From Pyxidicoccus parkwaysis (GTDB taxonomy: Bacteria > Myxococcota > Myxococcia > Myxococcales > Myxococcaceae): 64,000 nt of DNA. The notes beneath the pieces were generated by a model. It ran no database searches and was not told where the DNA came from. It saw only the letters and a program-made list of their open reading frames with translations. Of the stretch, positions 8,381-17,562 are shown in pieces. The position numbers and the translations under genes were made by a program. Position 1 is the stretch's first letter. Every line of letters begins with the position of its first letter. Location of the stretch: positions 9,600,001-9,664,000 of the forward strand of contig NZ_CP071090.1 in the NCBI RefSeq assembly GCF_017301735.1. The letters are read 5' to 3'.

Positions 8381-10582
8381 TCACACGCCCGGCCGGCCCG
8401 CCGGCTCCTTCGGCGGGGCGACATTCAGCGCCACGCGGAAGATGGTGCCCGCCCCTATCGAGGACTCCACGGAGATGTGACCGCCCATTCCGTTGACGAT
8501 GGTGTCGCAGATGGACAGTCCCAGGCCGGTGCCCACGCCCGCGGCCTTGGTGGTGAAGAACGGGTCGAAGATGCGGCGCAGGTGCTCGGGGGGGATGCCG
8601 CTGCCGGTGTCACGCACCACCACCACCACGCGGCCGCCCTCGTCCAGGTAGGTGACGAGGCGGATTTCGTTCCCCTCGGAGTTGCCCTCCTCAATCGCGT
8701 GCGCCGCGTTGATGACGAGGTTGAGGAACACCTGGAACAGCTTGCCCTCACTGCCCTGCACCGGGGGCACGTCGCCGTACTGCTTCACCAGCTTCGCGCG
8801 GGCGCGCACGGTGCTGGCCGCCATCTGCGTCACCGAGTCCAGCACCCGGTGCACGTCCACCGCCTCCTCCTTCGTGTCATCCACACGGGAGAAGACGCGG
8901 AGCTGGCGGACGATTTGCCGCATGCGCTCGGCGCCCTCGCGGGCGTCGTCGAGCACCTGGCGGCACTCCACCAACTCATCATGGCCGAGCGGCCGCGCGC
9001 GCGGACCGACCGTCCCGTGGAGGTAGTCCAGGTTGGACAGGACGTAGGCGAGCGGGTTGTTCAGCTCGTGCGCGATGCCGGCGGCGAGCAGGCCCATGGA
9101 GGCCATGCGGTCGGTGAGCATGAGCTGCGCCTGGGTGCGCTTGCGCTCGGTGAAGTCGCGCGCCACCGTCACCCGCGCGGGCGCGCCGTCCACGACGACG
9201 GCCAGCGTGACGAGGTCCGCCACCACCACCTCGCCGTCGCGCCGCACCAGCGGCATCTCCACCGCGCGCGCCGAGCGCTGGCCCTCCATCGCCTGCCCCA
9301 GGTGGAGCTGCGCCGCGTTCCGGTCCTCCGGCCGCACCAGCTCCAGCACGTGGCGGCCCACCAGCTCCGAGGCCTCGCGGTAGCCGAGGTACTGCACCAG
9401 CGCCGGGTTGACGGACAGGAGCACTCCGTCGCCCACGTGCACCATGACGGGGTCCGGGAAGGACTCAATCAGCAGGTGGACGCCGGCCTCGGTGCGCCGC
9501 AGCGTCGTCTCCGTGCGCACGCGCAGCGCGTTGTCCGTGCGCTGCTCCAGCGCCAGCGACAGGGCGCCGGCCGCGCCGGACAAGAGGTTGACTTCAATGG
9601 GGCCCCACGGCCGGGCCTCGCGGCAGTTGTCGAAGCCGATGACGCCGAAGAGCTGCCCGTGCACGCGCAGCGGGATGAGCAGCACGGAGCGCACGCCCTG
9701 CGCCTCCACCACCGCGGCCAGGTTGGCGGGGAAGTCCCGGGGCAGGCCCTGCACGGGGTCTCCGCGGAGCAGCCGCGCCGCCTGGTACGGGTGCAGCGCC
9801 TCCATCAGCGGGAGGCCGTGCATCTCCGGGTCCTCCAGGTTGGGGGCGATGCCGGGCGCGCACCACTCCGCGCGCTGTGAGCCCAGCAGCGTGCCGTCCG
9901 GCGCGCGGTGCATCTCGAAGACGTAGACGCGGCTGGCCAGGGACACGTGGCCCAGCGGCTCCACCACGGCGCCGTAGAGGTCCAGGGGGAGCTGGTGCGG
10001 CATCATCCGCCGCTGCACCTCCACCATGGTCTCCAGGTAGCGCTCGCGGGTGGTGATGGCCTGCTCGGCCTGCCGGCGCGAGGTGACATCCGCCAGCGTA
10101 CCCACCACCTCGCCGGGCGACTCCGGGAGGGCGCGGGCGGAGAGCACCACCCAGCGGGTGCCCCGGCCCTCGGCGGCCTCGATGCGCAGCTCCTCGCGCG
10201 GGGCGAAGCTGCGCTGGGAGGCGGCGGACTCCAGGAGCAGCCGGGCGCGCTCCTGGTCCTCGGGGTGGAAGGCCTCCGCCAGCGGGCGGCCCATCCACCG
10301 GGAGACGAGCATGCCGGTGAGGCGCTCCCACGGCTTGCCCAGCCAGACGAGGCAGCCCTGCGCGTCCAGTTGGAAGGGCACCTCGCGCATGAGCTCGTCG
10401 AGCACGCGCACGCGCCGCGCGTCGAGCGAGGCGCTGGGCGGCGAGAGGCTCACCGGCGTGCTGACCGGAGCGGCAGGAGGAGACTCCTGGAGCGCGCGCG
10501 GCACACGCTCACTGGGATACGGCTCGGGAACCGGCCCTGCTGGGGCCTCGTTGGGCCCCGCTTCCCGCTGCTCGTCCGCCAA
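8381..10582 (-). CDS. Hybrid-sensing histidine kinase (PAS-GAF-PAS-HisKA-HATPase)
   Basis: A 733-residue soluble sensor kinase with no transmembrane segment. Order: a Pro-rich leader (1-55), PAS with PAC (about 58-170), GAF (about 185-350), a second PAS (about 365-480), HisKA with phospho-acceptor H505 in 'AAGIAHELNNP', and the ATPase domain with N-box 'NLVINAAHA', G1 'DTGSGIP', F-box 'FDPFFTTK' and G2 'GTGLGLS'. It should autophosphorylate and pass phosphate to an unlinked response regulator, as no receiver gene lies beside it, which is the usual orphan arrangement in myxobacteria. The start codon is TTG at 10582, supported by AGGAGG six bases upstream. The input signal is unknown. Confidence 0.93.
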   Translation of the reverse strand: MADEQREAGPNEAPAGPVPEPYPSERVPRALQESPPAAPVSTPVSLSPPSASLDARRVRVLDELMREVPFQLDAQGCLVWLGKPWERLTGMLVSRWMGRPLAEAFHPEDQERARLLLESAASQRSFAPREELRIEAAEGRGTRWVVLSARALPESPGEVVGTLADVTSRRQAEQAITTRERYLETMVEVQRRMMPHQLPLDLYGAVVEPLGHVSLASRVYVFEMHRAPDGTLLGSQRAEWCAPGIAPNLEDPEMHGLPLMEALHPYQAARLLRGDPVQGLPRDFPANLAAVVEAQGVRSVLLIPLRVHGQLFGVIGFDNCREARPWGPIEVNLLSGAAGALSLALEQRTDNALRVRTETTLRRTEAGVHLLIESFPDPVMVHVGDGVLLSVNPALVQYLGYREASELVGRHVLELVRPEDRNAAQLHLGQAMEGQRSARAVEMPLVRRDGEVVVADLVTLAVVVDGAPARVTVARDFTERKRTQAQLMLTDRMASMGLLAAGIAHELNNPLAYVLSNLDYLHGTVGPRARPLGHDELVECRQVLDDAREGAERMRQIVRQLRVFSRVDDTKEEAVDVHRVLDSVTQMAASTVRARAKLVKQYGDVPPVQGSEGKLFQVFLNLVINAAHAIEEGNSEGNEIRLVTYLDEGGRVVVVVRDTGSGIPPEHLRRIFDPFFTTKAAGVGTGLGLSICDTIVNGMGGHISVESSIGAGTIFRVALNVAPPKEPAGRPGV

Positions 10583-10737
10583 TTCCGGCCTCCTGCGCCC
10601 TCGGAGAGGGGCTGGCGCCCGGACAGCGCACGGGCGCAGCCGGGAGCAACTCCAGTCCCTGTCCCCTCCCGGTGGCGACCTCGAGTCCGAAGCATACGGC
10701 CACCGAATGTCTTGAAGTCAATCAACGCGGAAAGGGT

Positions 10738-11397
10738 TCACTTTCCGTCTTCAGGCTCCCACCCACCGCGAGCACCCGAGCGAGGGCGCAGTCGCCGGTC
10801 CCCCATGACGCGAGCGGGCACCCCTCCGACGATGGACCAGGCGGGCACGTCCCGGGTGACAACGGCCCCCATGGCCACCACGGCGTGGTCTCCCACGTTG
10901 ACTCCGTCTGTGATTCCGGCATTGGCGCCCACCCAGACGTCCGCGCCGAGGACGATGCCCTTCGAGGTGACGGGCTGCTCGCGCACGGGCCGGTCCGGCG
11001 CGAGCCCATGGTCGAAGGCGTAGAGGGTGGCGCCGGTGGCGATGCGACTGCCCTCGCCGATGCGGATGCCGGCGGCGCCGCCGTCCAGGCTGGCCCGGGC
11101 GTTGATGCTGACGCCGGGGCCGAGCGTCACGGGGCCGTGGAGGAAGACGTCGGCGGCGATACTGCAGCCGGGGCCTATGGACACGGTGCGGCCGGGCTCG
11201 GCGAAGATGCGGGCCTCCGGAGCGATGAAGCAGCCCTCGGCGATTTCCACCGTCTCCAGCTCACGGAAGCGTTGTTGGACTTCGCGCTGCCAGGCTTCCG
11301 CCCACTCGCGGTGGCGGGGCTTGAGGGAGAAGTAGAGCCACGGCATCCAGGAGAGCCGGAGCTTGTGCTGCTCGCGGCGGCGTGCGTCCAGGTCCAC
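10738..11397 (-). CDS. Acyltransferase with left-handed beta-helix hexapeptide repeats
   Basis: A 219-residue cytosolic protein. An N-terminal helical segment (1-50) is followed by about eight hexapeptide turns ('IAEGCFIAPEARIF', 'IGPGCSIAADVFLHG', 'LGPGVSINARA', 'IGEGSRIATGATLY'), a loop with a candidate catalytic His ('LYAFDHGL'), and the typical closing turns 'VWVGANAGITDGVNVG' and 'VVTRDVPAWSIVGGVPARVM'. This is the maltose/galactoside O-acetyltransferase branch; trimers use acetyl- or acyl-CoA to modify a sugar hydroxyl or amine. The substrate cannot be read. The GTG at 11397 lies almost directly after AGGAGG, an awkward spacing, so the true start may be a few codons further in. Confidence 0.85.
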   Translation of the reverse strand: MDLDARRREQHKLRLSWMPWLYFSLKPRHREWAEAWQREVQQRFRELETVEIAEGCFIAPEARIFAEPGRTVSIGPGCSIAADVFLHGPVTLGPGVSINARASLDGGAAGIRIGEGSRIATGATLYAFDHGLAPDRPVREQPVTSKGIVLGADVWVGANAGITDGVNVGDHAVVAMGAVVTRDVPAWSIVGGVPARVMGDRRLRPRSGARGGWEPEDGK

Positions 11398-11479
11398 GCC
11401 TCCTGACTACCACGCCCCCGGGGCCCGGGGCTGCGCCGGCGGGCGGCCGTGTCCATCATTCTCCCGGAGGTCCGGACAC

Positions 11480-12088
11480 ATGACACATGCCTTGCCGAAG
11501 CGGGCCTGGGGCTGGGGCCGGGCCCACGTCTTCGCGGTGGGTCACTCCACGCGCACGGCGGACGAGCTGGTGGCCATGCTGGAGGCACACGGCGTGCGGG
11601 GGCTCGCGGACATCCGCACGGTGCCGCGCTCGCGCACGAATCCGCAGTTCAACCTGGACACCTTCGGGCGGACGCTGCGGCGGGTGGACATCCACCACGT
11701 GCACCTGGCCCGGCTCGGCGGGCTGCGGCGGCCCCGGAAGGACTCGCCCAACACGGCGTGGCGCAACCGCAGCTTCCAGGGGTACGCGGACTACATGCAG
11801 ACGGAGGAGTTCGCGCACGGGCTGGAGGAACTGCGCGTGCTGACTCGCGAAGGGCCGGTGGCCCTGATGTGCGCGGAGGCGCTGCGCTGGCGCTGCCATC
11901 GCTCGCTGGTGGCGGATGCACTGTGGGCGCGGGGCGTGGTGGTGCAGCACATCCTGAGCGCCACGCGCACCGAGCCGCACCATCTCACCGCCTTCGCGAA
12001 GGTGCGGGGCAAGCAGGTGCTGTACCCCGGCTCACCGGACGAGGCGAAGCTGCGGCCCGAGGCCGACGAGCACGCCGCACACGTCTAG
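11480..12088 (+). CDS. DUF488 family protein
   Basis: A 202-residue protein of the DUF488 family, with the signature opening 'VFAVGHSTRTADELVAMLEAHGVRGLADIRTVPRSRTNPQFN' split over residues 15-55, then 'LARLGGLRRP', 'FQGYADYMQTEEF' and the conserved Cys-containing 'VALMCAEALRWRCHRSLVADAL'. The two Cys near the C-terminal third are family hallmarks. Biochemical function is not established for this family. ATG 11480 follows CGGAGG. Its last four bases overlap the end of the convergent deacetylase gene. Confidence 0.87.
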   Translation: MTHALPKRAWGWGRAHVFAVGHSTRTADELVAMLEAHGVRGLADIRTVPRSRTNPQFNLDTFGRTLRRVDIHHVHLARLGGLRRPRKDSPNTAWRNRSFQGYADYMQTEEFAHGLEELRVLTREGPVALMCAEALRWRCHRSLVADALWARGVVVQHILSATRTEPHHLTAFAKVRGKQVLYPGSPDEAKLRPEADEHAAHV

Positions 12089-13827
12089 CTCGCCCCGTTC
12101 ACCGTGAAGTGGCAGCGCTCGCGCTCCTCGGCGATGTGCTCCAGGTCCGCCGCCGAGGGCACCAGGCGCGACACCATGTCGTCCGGCTCCCAGCGGTACG
12201 GCTCGCCATTGAGCAGCACGTGGCCATCCACCACCGCGCGCGTCATCTCCAGCAGCGGGCGTGAGGACAAGTCCCTCACCATCGCCTCGAAGCGCCCCTG
12301 CCGCAGCGGGTCCGCGAAGCGGAAGCGCGAGCGCGCCAGCGCGGCCAGGTGGAACCACATGGGCCGGAACGCCACGCCCGTCAGGGCCAGCCGCTTCGCC
12401 ATCAGCAGCAGCATCTCCGTGGCCTCGCGAGACATGCCGAGCCCCGGCACGTCCTGCCCCGGCAATTGCGGCCGCCGCTCGCTGAAGCGCGCGCGCGGAT
12501 GGCGCAGGCTCAGCCAGTTGACGAAGAGGAAGGGCTCGCCCGCCACGGGGCGCCGCTCCACCACGCAGTCCACCAGCAGGTGCTCCTGACCGCCCGTGCG
12601 GCCCAGCACCTTGATGCGGTCCCCCGCCCCGGTGGAGCCCACCTCCACGCGCAGCCGGTGGTAGCCCAGCCGCTCCACCTGCGACAGCAGGCCGTAGCGG
12701 AACAGCATGTACTCCAGCGACTGCGCCGTGTAGTAGCCGAGCACCCGGGGCTGAATCGCACCGCCCAGCCCCAGCGAGCCCTCCAGGTCCTCCAGCGTCA
12801 GCGGCTCCTCCGCCTGCGGCCCCTCCTGCGTCAGCAGCCGGGAGATACGCTGGTAGCGCGCGCTCAGCGGGTCATACCGCGCTGTGATGCGCTTCGTGCC
12901 CTTGCCCGCCAGCACCAGCACCGAGCCCGCGAAGACCTTCCACGACTCGGCATGGTAGCCACCGCCCGGCAGCCACACGCTGGGCACGCCGCGCAGCGCA
13001 TGCGCCAGCGCCATGTCCCGGCGCCGCGCTCCCTCCAACGTCAGCCCCACGCGGCCGAAGCGGTCTCCCTTGAGCACATCCCCGCCCGCAATCACGAAGG
13101 CCACGTCCGGCTTCGGCATGCGCGCCAGCAGCCCCTCCAGCAGCGCGAGGTAGTCCAGGTCGCTGCTGCCCTCCGGCACGCGCGTCTCGTCCACCTCCAG
13201 CGGCAGCGCGCCCCAGTCGCTGCCGGACAGCGAGCCAATCCACGCGCGCTCGTGCCCCGTCAGACACTCCGCCGTGCCGTCGGGCGGGTGCGCGTCCAGG
13301 TCCAGCACCACCGCCTGCCCGTCGAAGCCGTCCGCTTGCAGCGCCGCCAGCGCCACCGCGATGTCATTGACGGCACAGAAGCCGCCGCCCCGGCCCGGCG
13401 CCGCGTGGTGGAAGCCGCCCGCCATGTTCACCACCGGACCCCGTCGAGCCAGCGCCAGCCGCGCCGCCCCGAGCGTCCCGCCGCACACGAGCCGCACGTT
13501 GGACAGCAGCGTGTCCACCGGCACCTCGGACGGGTCCGCGGCGAAGATGCGCGCCAGCGTCTCCGGGCGGCCGAGCGACTCCAGGTACTCCGCGTCGTGC
13601 ACGCGGGCCATCTGCGCGTAGCTCACCGGCAGCGGACGGTGCACGTCCTCCGGGCGCACCACGCCCTTCTCCATGAGGTACCACGTGGTGAAGTCCACGC
13701 CGCGCGGTTCGATGCCGACGGTGGACTCGATGCCGCTGAGCGGGAGCCGGTAGTTCTCGTCGTAGAAGATGGGCACCCCGTGGGTGCCGCCGGGCACGAA
13801 GCTCGCGAGCCAATCCCAGACGCTCAT
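12085..13827 (-). CDS. Histone deacetylase-like (arginase-fold) protein with long C-terminal extension
   Basis: A 580-residue protein. Residues about 15-330 form a deacetylase domain of the class I/II HDAC, AcuC and acetylpolyamine amidohydrolase superfamily. It has 'HDAEYLES', the His pair in 'GGFHHAAPGRGGGFCAVND', zinc ligands in 'LDLDAHPPDGT' and 'IAGGDVLKGD', and the active-site Tyr in 'PGGGYHAESW'. The segment after the zinc-ligand His reads PPDGT rather than the usual HGDGT/QGNGT. Residues 330-580 do not match a domain I know; they include 'LEYMLFRYGLLSQVERLGYHRLRVE', which may bind lipid or nucleotide-like ligands. ATG 13827 is preferred over an in-frame GTG three codons upstream. The substrate is unknown. 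Confidence 0.85.
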   Translation of the reverse strand: MSVWDWLASFVPGGTHGVPIFYDENYRLPLSGIESTVGIEPRGVDFTTWYLMEKGVVRPEDVHRPLPVSYAQMARVHDAEYLESLGRPETLARIFAADPSEVPVDTLLSNVRLVCGGTLGAARLALARRGPVVNMAGGFHHAAPGRGGGFCAVNDIAVALAALQADGFDGQAVVLDLDAHPPDGTAECLTGHERAWIGSLSGSDWGALPLEVDETRVPEGSSDLDYLALLEGLLARMPKPDVAFVIAGGDVLKGDRFGRVGLTLEGARRRDMALAHALRGVPSVWLPGGGYHAESWKVFAGSVLVLAGKGTKRITARYDPLSARYQRISRLLTQEGPQAEEPLTLEDLEGSLGLGGAIQPRVLGYYTAQSLEYMLFRYGLLSQVERLGYHRLRVEVGSTGAGDRIKVLGRTGGQEHLLVDCVVERRPVAGEPFLFVNWLSLRHPRARFSERRPQLPGQDVPGLGMSREATEMLLLMAKRLALTGVAFRPMWFHLAALARSRFRFADPLRQGRFEAMVRDLSSRPLLEMTRAVVDGHVLLNGEPYRWEPDDMVSRLVPSAADLEHIAEERERCHFTVNGAS

Positions 13828-14044
13828 GCGCGACACCTCGCGAGGGGCCGGACGGGGAGCGACGAGGACGGTGGCGGCGGACGGGGAGCGAGCAAGGCAA
13901 TGGCAAGCTTCGCGCAGTGAACGGCTTCCGGGTGCGTTTTTTGGTGCTGCCCCGGGGCCGGCTTGCGTTTCGCAGGTCGTGAAGAGTAGTCAGCCGCCCC
14001 GGCGGGACCGCCCTGCAGGCGGCCTGCACACCGGGGGGATTCAC

Positions 14045-14974
14045 ATGCAGTCGTTCCGTTCGCTCTGTCTGGCCGTCGTGGCGTTGTGCCTGGGGGCGCT
14101 GCCCGCTCACGCGGCGGACACGTACACGAAGACGCGCTACCCGATTGTCCTGGCGCACGGCATGGCGGGCTTCGACTCGCTGTTCGGCGTGCTGGACTAC
14201 TTCCACGGCATTCCGTCCACGCTGGCCTCGGGAGGGGCGCGCGTGTACGTGACGCAGGTGCCGTCGTTCCAGTCCACGGAGGCGCGCGGCGAGGCGCTGC
14301 TGGCGCAGGTGGAGGACATCGTCGCGCGCACGGGCTGCGGGAAGGTGAACCTCATCGGCCACAGCCACGGCGGTCTGGACGTGCGCTACGTGGCGTCGGT
14401 GCGGCCGGACCTCGTCGCGTCGGTGACGACGGTGGGCTCGCCGCACAAGGGCGCGGAATTGGCGAACTACCTGCGCCGCAACCTCGCGCCGGGAGGCTTC
14501 TCCGAGGGCGTGCTGTCGTTCTTCACCAACCGGCTGGGCACGGTGCTGGGGCTGCTCTCCGGCTACAGCCGCCCGCAGGACGCGGTGAAGGGGCTGGACG
14601 CGCTCACGGGCACGGGGCTGTCTCGCTACAACACCACGTTCCCCTCGGGCATCCCGGCGACGTCGTGTGGCCAGGGCGTGGCCACGGGGAAGAATGGACA
14701 GCGGTACTACTCGTGGTCCGGCACGGGTGTGCTCACCAACGTGCTGGACGTGAGCGACGGAGCACTGGGCCTGTCCTCGCTGGTCTACGGCGAGTCCAAT
14801 GACGGCCTCGTGGGCCGGTGCAGCTCGCACTTCGGCACCGTGATTCGCGACAATTACGGGATGAACCACGCGGATGAAATCAACCAGGTGCTCGGCCTCA
14901 CCAACCTGTTCGAGAGCGACCCGAAGTCCGTGTACCGCGCGCACGCCAACCGGCTGAAGAACGCGGGGCTGTGA
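14045..14974 (+). CDS. Secreted triacylglycerol lipase (family I.1/I.2)
   Basis: A 309-residue exported alpha/beta-hydrolase. The signal peptide ends at 'GALPAHA' (about residue 23). The mature part starts with the family strand 'TRYPIVLAHGMAGFD' (oxyanion loop), the nucleophile elbow GHSHGG with S107, a catalytic Asp in 'ESNDGLVG' and a His in 'GMNHADEINQV'. Two Cys ('ATSCGQG', 'VGRCSSHFG') match the conserved disulphide of Pseudomonas/Burkholderia lipases. These enzymes need a dedicated membrane foldase, and that gene follows 46 bases downstream, which supports both assignments. Secretion would be by the type II route after folding in the periplasm. Confidence 0.93.
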   Translation: MQSFRSLCLAVVALCLGALPAHAADTYTKTRYPIVLAHGMAGFDSLFGVLDYFHGIPSTLASGGARVYVTQVPSFQSTEARGEALLAQVEDIVARTGCGKVNLIGHSHGGLDVRYVASVRPDLVASVTTVGSPHKGAELANYLRRNLAPGGFSEGVLSFFTNRLGTVLGLLSGYSRPQDAVKGLDALTGTGLSRYNTTFPSGIPATSCGQGVATGKNGQRYYSWSGTGVLTNVLDVSDGALGLSSLVYGESNDGLVGRCSSHFGTVIRDNYGMNHADEINQVLGLTNLFESDPKSVYRAHANRLKNAGL

Positions 14975-15020
14975 GCCCCGACCCGGTGCCCAGGCTCCAC
15001 GTCGAGATGAGGAGCTCTTC

Positions 15021-16100
15021 GTGAAGACCCGTCCTCTCGTTGTCGTGCTCGTGATGGGCGCCGTCCTCGGGGTCGGCGTGCTCGGTTGGCTCGCTGCCTC
15101 GGATGTCGTGCGTGACGAGCCGGTGGCCGCCTCCGGTGCCATGACTCCGGTGCGCGACGGGTCAGCGGTCTCAACCACTGCCACGACTCCGGCACGGGAT
15201 GCGGTGCGTCGGGCGGCGGCCCACTCCATCGCTGGCATGAACGCGCCCCTCCCGGCGGTGCCCACGTCGCTTCAGGACACGCAGGAGGACGGCGCGCTCC
15301 AGGTGGATGCCAACGGTCATCTCGTGCTGTCGGCCGACGTGCGCCTGCTCTTCGACTACTACCTCTCCGCTACCGGCGAGGAGCTGCCCGAGGTCATCCG
15401 CGCGCGCATCGTCGCGGCCCTCCGGGAGAAGCTGCCTGCCCAGGCCACGGAGGAAGCAGTGCGGCTTCTCGACGATTACCTCGCGTATCGCGAGGCGACG
15501 CGCACGTTGCAGGTGCCTGAGGGAAGTGCACCGGACGACATGGGCAGTCGGCTGGAGGCCGTGCGCAAACTGCGCCGCGAGCACCTGGGCGACGCCGCGG
15601 CGCACGCCTTCTTCAGCGCGGACGAGCAGGTGGACGCCGTGGCGCTGGAGCGCATGAAGCTGGAGCAGGACGCCACGTTGACGCAAGACGAGCGCGAGCG
15701 GCGAATCGCCGCGCTGGAGGAGCAGCTCCCATCCTCGATGAGGGCCCAGCGCGAGGAGGCCCTGCGCCCGCTGCGACAGCAGGCCGAGGAGCGCGGGTTG
15801 CTCGCCACCGGCGCCACGGCGGAGGACCTGCGCCAGTACCGCCTCGCCACCGTCGGCGATGAAGCCACCGAGCGTCTGGAGACGCTGGACCGACAGCGAG
15901 CGGAGTGGAGGCAGCGGCTCGAAGCGTTCCGTGCGAAGCGCGAGGCCCTGCGCCTCGCCGAGCCGGACGTGGCCGCGCGGGATGCCGCCGTGCAGCGGCT
16001 GCTCATCGACTCCTTCACGCCCGAGGAACGCCCACGCGTGGAGGCTGCTGACGCGCTCGACTCAGAGCTCACGAGGCAGCAGGGCGGAACGAGCCCGTAG
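15021..16100 (+). CDS. Lipase chaperone (LifO/LipB type foldase)
   Basis: A 359-residue protein with one N-terminal membrane anchor (residues 7-27), a variable linker, and a helical periplasmic domain. The family signature RxxFDY(F/C)LSA appears as 'RLLFDYYLSATGE' (about residues 107-119). The rest is predicted long amphipathic helices rich in Glu, Arg and Leu, as in known lipase foldases that wrap around the lipase. It stays in the inner membrane and folds the lipase encoded immediately upstream. The GTG start follows AGGAG by six bases. The pair is probably one transcript. Confidence 0.9.
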   Translation: MKTRPLVVVLVMGAVLGVGVLGWLAASDVVRDEPVAASGAMTPVRDGSAVSTTATTPARDAVRRAAAHSIAGMNAPLPAVPTSLQDTQEDGALQVDANGHLVLSADVRLLFDYYLSATGEELPEVIRARIVAALREKLPAQATEEAVRLLDDYLAYREATRTLQVPEGSAPDDMGSRLEAVRKLRREHLGDAAAHAFFSADEQVDAVALERMKLEQDATLTQDERERRIAALEEQLPSSMRAQREEALRPLRQQAEERGLLATGATAEDLRQYRLATVGDEATERLETLDRQRAEWRQRLEAFRAKREALRLAEPDVAARDAAVQRLLIDSFTPEERPRVEAADALDSELTRQQGGTSP

Positions 16101-16228
16101 TCACAGCCCGCCAACCACGGCTGCTGACGCGCTCGATGCGGGAGCAGCAGAGTCACACGCCCCCGGCCACGGCCACGGATGCGCTCGCCACGAGCGCGAG
16201 ACAACACAGTCCCCGGTCCGCGGCGAGC

Positions 16229-16957
16229 TCACTCCACCGGCTTGTGCGCCTCCGCTCGGAGCGCGGGGCTCCGCCGCCGCAGGGTGCGCGCCATGACGGC
16301 GCTGAGCAGCGCCCACGCGAGCCCCGCCACCCAACCTCCGAGCACGTCCGTGGGGTAGTGCACGCCCAGGTACACACGCGTCAGCCCCACGAGGAACGGC
16401 AGCAGCAGCGACAGGCCCAGGATGTACGCCTTGAGCCGCCGGTGCTCGGCGAGTTGCGCCAACAATCCGCCGAGCGTGAGGTACACGATGGCCGACAGCA
16501 TGGCGTGCCCGCTCGGGAAGCTCTGGGTCATCACCTCCGTGAGGTGCGGCACCACCGAGGGACGCGGTCTCGCGAAAAACCGCTTGAGCACCAGATTCAG
16601 CCCCGCGCCGCCCACCGTCGCCACCAGCACGAGCAGCAGCGTCCGGTAGCGCCGCGCCAGGGCCAGGAAGCCGCACACCATCAGCGTGACGAGGGCCAGC
16701 ACCGTCACCCCGCCCAGGGACGTCAGCTCCTCCGCCGACACCGCCAGCCACCACGGGCCGCGAGGCACCGCCGGGTCCTCCGGGCTGCGCAGCGCGCGCA
16801 GCACCCGCTCATCGAAGTCCTGCGTCTCGCCCTCGGACACCTCGTCCGAGAGCGCGATGAACCCCAGCAGGCATGCGAACAGGAGCAACAGCATCCCCAG
16901 CAGCCGCGTCACCGCCACGTCCAGCCCCGACATCCAGTTCAGCCACCTGCGCCACAT
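16229..16957 (-). CDS. PAP2 superfamily membrane phosphatase
   Basis: A 242-residue integral membrane protein with about six transmembrane helices. All three PAP2 motifs are visible: 'KRFFARPRP' (C1), 'PSGHAM' (C2) and 'TRVYLGVHYPTDVLGG' (C3, with catalytic His and Asp). Such enzymes dephosphorylate phosphatidic acid, undecaprenyl pyrophosphate or related lipid phosphates on the outer face of the inner membrane; which of these applies here cannot be told. The start at 16957 has no good ribosome binding site; an in-frame ATG at 17053 would add 32 mostly polar residues. It is convergent with the lipase foldase gene. Confidence 0.87.
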   Translation of the reverse strand: MWRRWLNWMSGLDVAVTRLLGMLLLLFACLLGFIALSDEVSEGETQDFDERVLRALRSPEDPAVPRGPWWLAVSAEELTSLGGVTVLALVTLMVCGFLALARRYRTLLLVLVATVGGAGLNLVLKRFFARPRPSVVPHLTEVMTQSFPSGHAMLSAIVYLTLGGLLAQLAEHRRLKAYILGLSLLLPFLVGLTRVYLGVHYPTDVLGGWVAGLAWALLSAVMARTLRRRSPALRAEAHKPVE

Positions 16958-17063
16958 GCTCGTGACACTACGCCCGTCGGCGTCTGGTGCGACTCCGGAA
17001 TGAGGAGACTGTCGGCTGCTGCTCGGGGACCCGACGGCACCCAGGCTATTCATGAGCAAAGGT

Positions 17064-17090
17064 GCCGGGGCCCGCGCTCCCGGCCCCGGC
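17064..17090 (-). terminator. Hairpin after the exbD pair
   Basis: GCCGGGGCC (17064-17072) pairs with GGCCCCGGC (17082-17090) over a 9-base loop, 36 bases beyond the stop codon of the second exbD gene on the minus strand. A short T-rich run (CTTTG) follows on that strand. It separates exbD from the PAP2 gene. Confidence 0.5.
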
Positions 17091-17125
17091 GGTGCTCTCC
17101 CCTGACAGCACCTGCTTCGGCTCGC

Positions 17126-17551
17126 TCAGTCCGTGAGGACGCCCAGCTCCTCCGCCCCCGCGGCCTTCGCCCCGTCCAGCGCCGTCACCAGCCGGCCGTA
17201 GCCCGCGCGGTCATCCATCTTGAAGAACACGTGCCGCTGACCCCGAGGCCGCGTCTCCATCACCTGCTTCAGGCGAGGCACGTAGTCCGCGTCGGCCACC
17301 GGCTCGTCGTTCAGCGTGAGCCGGCCCTCGGGCGTGAGCCCCACCACCCACTGCTTCGTGTCGGTCGTGGGCGGGTCCACGGGCGTGGTGTCCTGCTCCG
17401 GGAGCTGCACCAGCAGGTCCTTCGTCATCAGCGGCGTGAGGACCATGAAGATGATGAGCAGCACCAGCACCACGTCCACCAGCGGCGTGACGTTGATTTC
17501 GGACTGGAGGGCCGCCTGGGGCTTCACGAAGCTGCGCTTCTGGCTGTGCAT
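17126..17551 (-). CDS. Biopolymer transport protein ExbD/TolR family
   Basis: A 141-residue protein with the standard ExbD plan: a short cytoplasmic N-terminus, one transmembrane helix starting with 'INVTPLVDVVLVLLIIFMV' (the Asp is the conserved proton-path residue), and a periplasmic domain of about 90 residues. ExbD/TolR works with ExbB/TolQ to couple the proton gradient to TonB- or TolA-like partners. It begins directly after a second exbD-like gene, and its ATG (17551) sits behind GAGGGG. No exbB or tonB gene is nearby, so the partner must be encoded elsewhere. Confidence 0.92.
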   Translation of the reverse strand: MHSQKRSFVKPQAALQSEINVTPLVDVVLVLLIIFMVLTPLMTKDLLVQLPEQDTTPVDPPTTDTKQWVVGLTPEGRLTLNDEPVADADYVPRLKQVMETRPRGQRHVFFKMDDRAGYGRLVTALDGAKAAGAEELGVLTD

Positions 17552-17562
17552 GGCGTGCCCCC

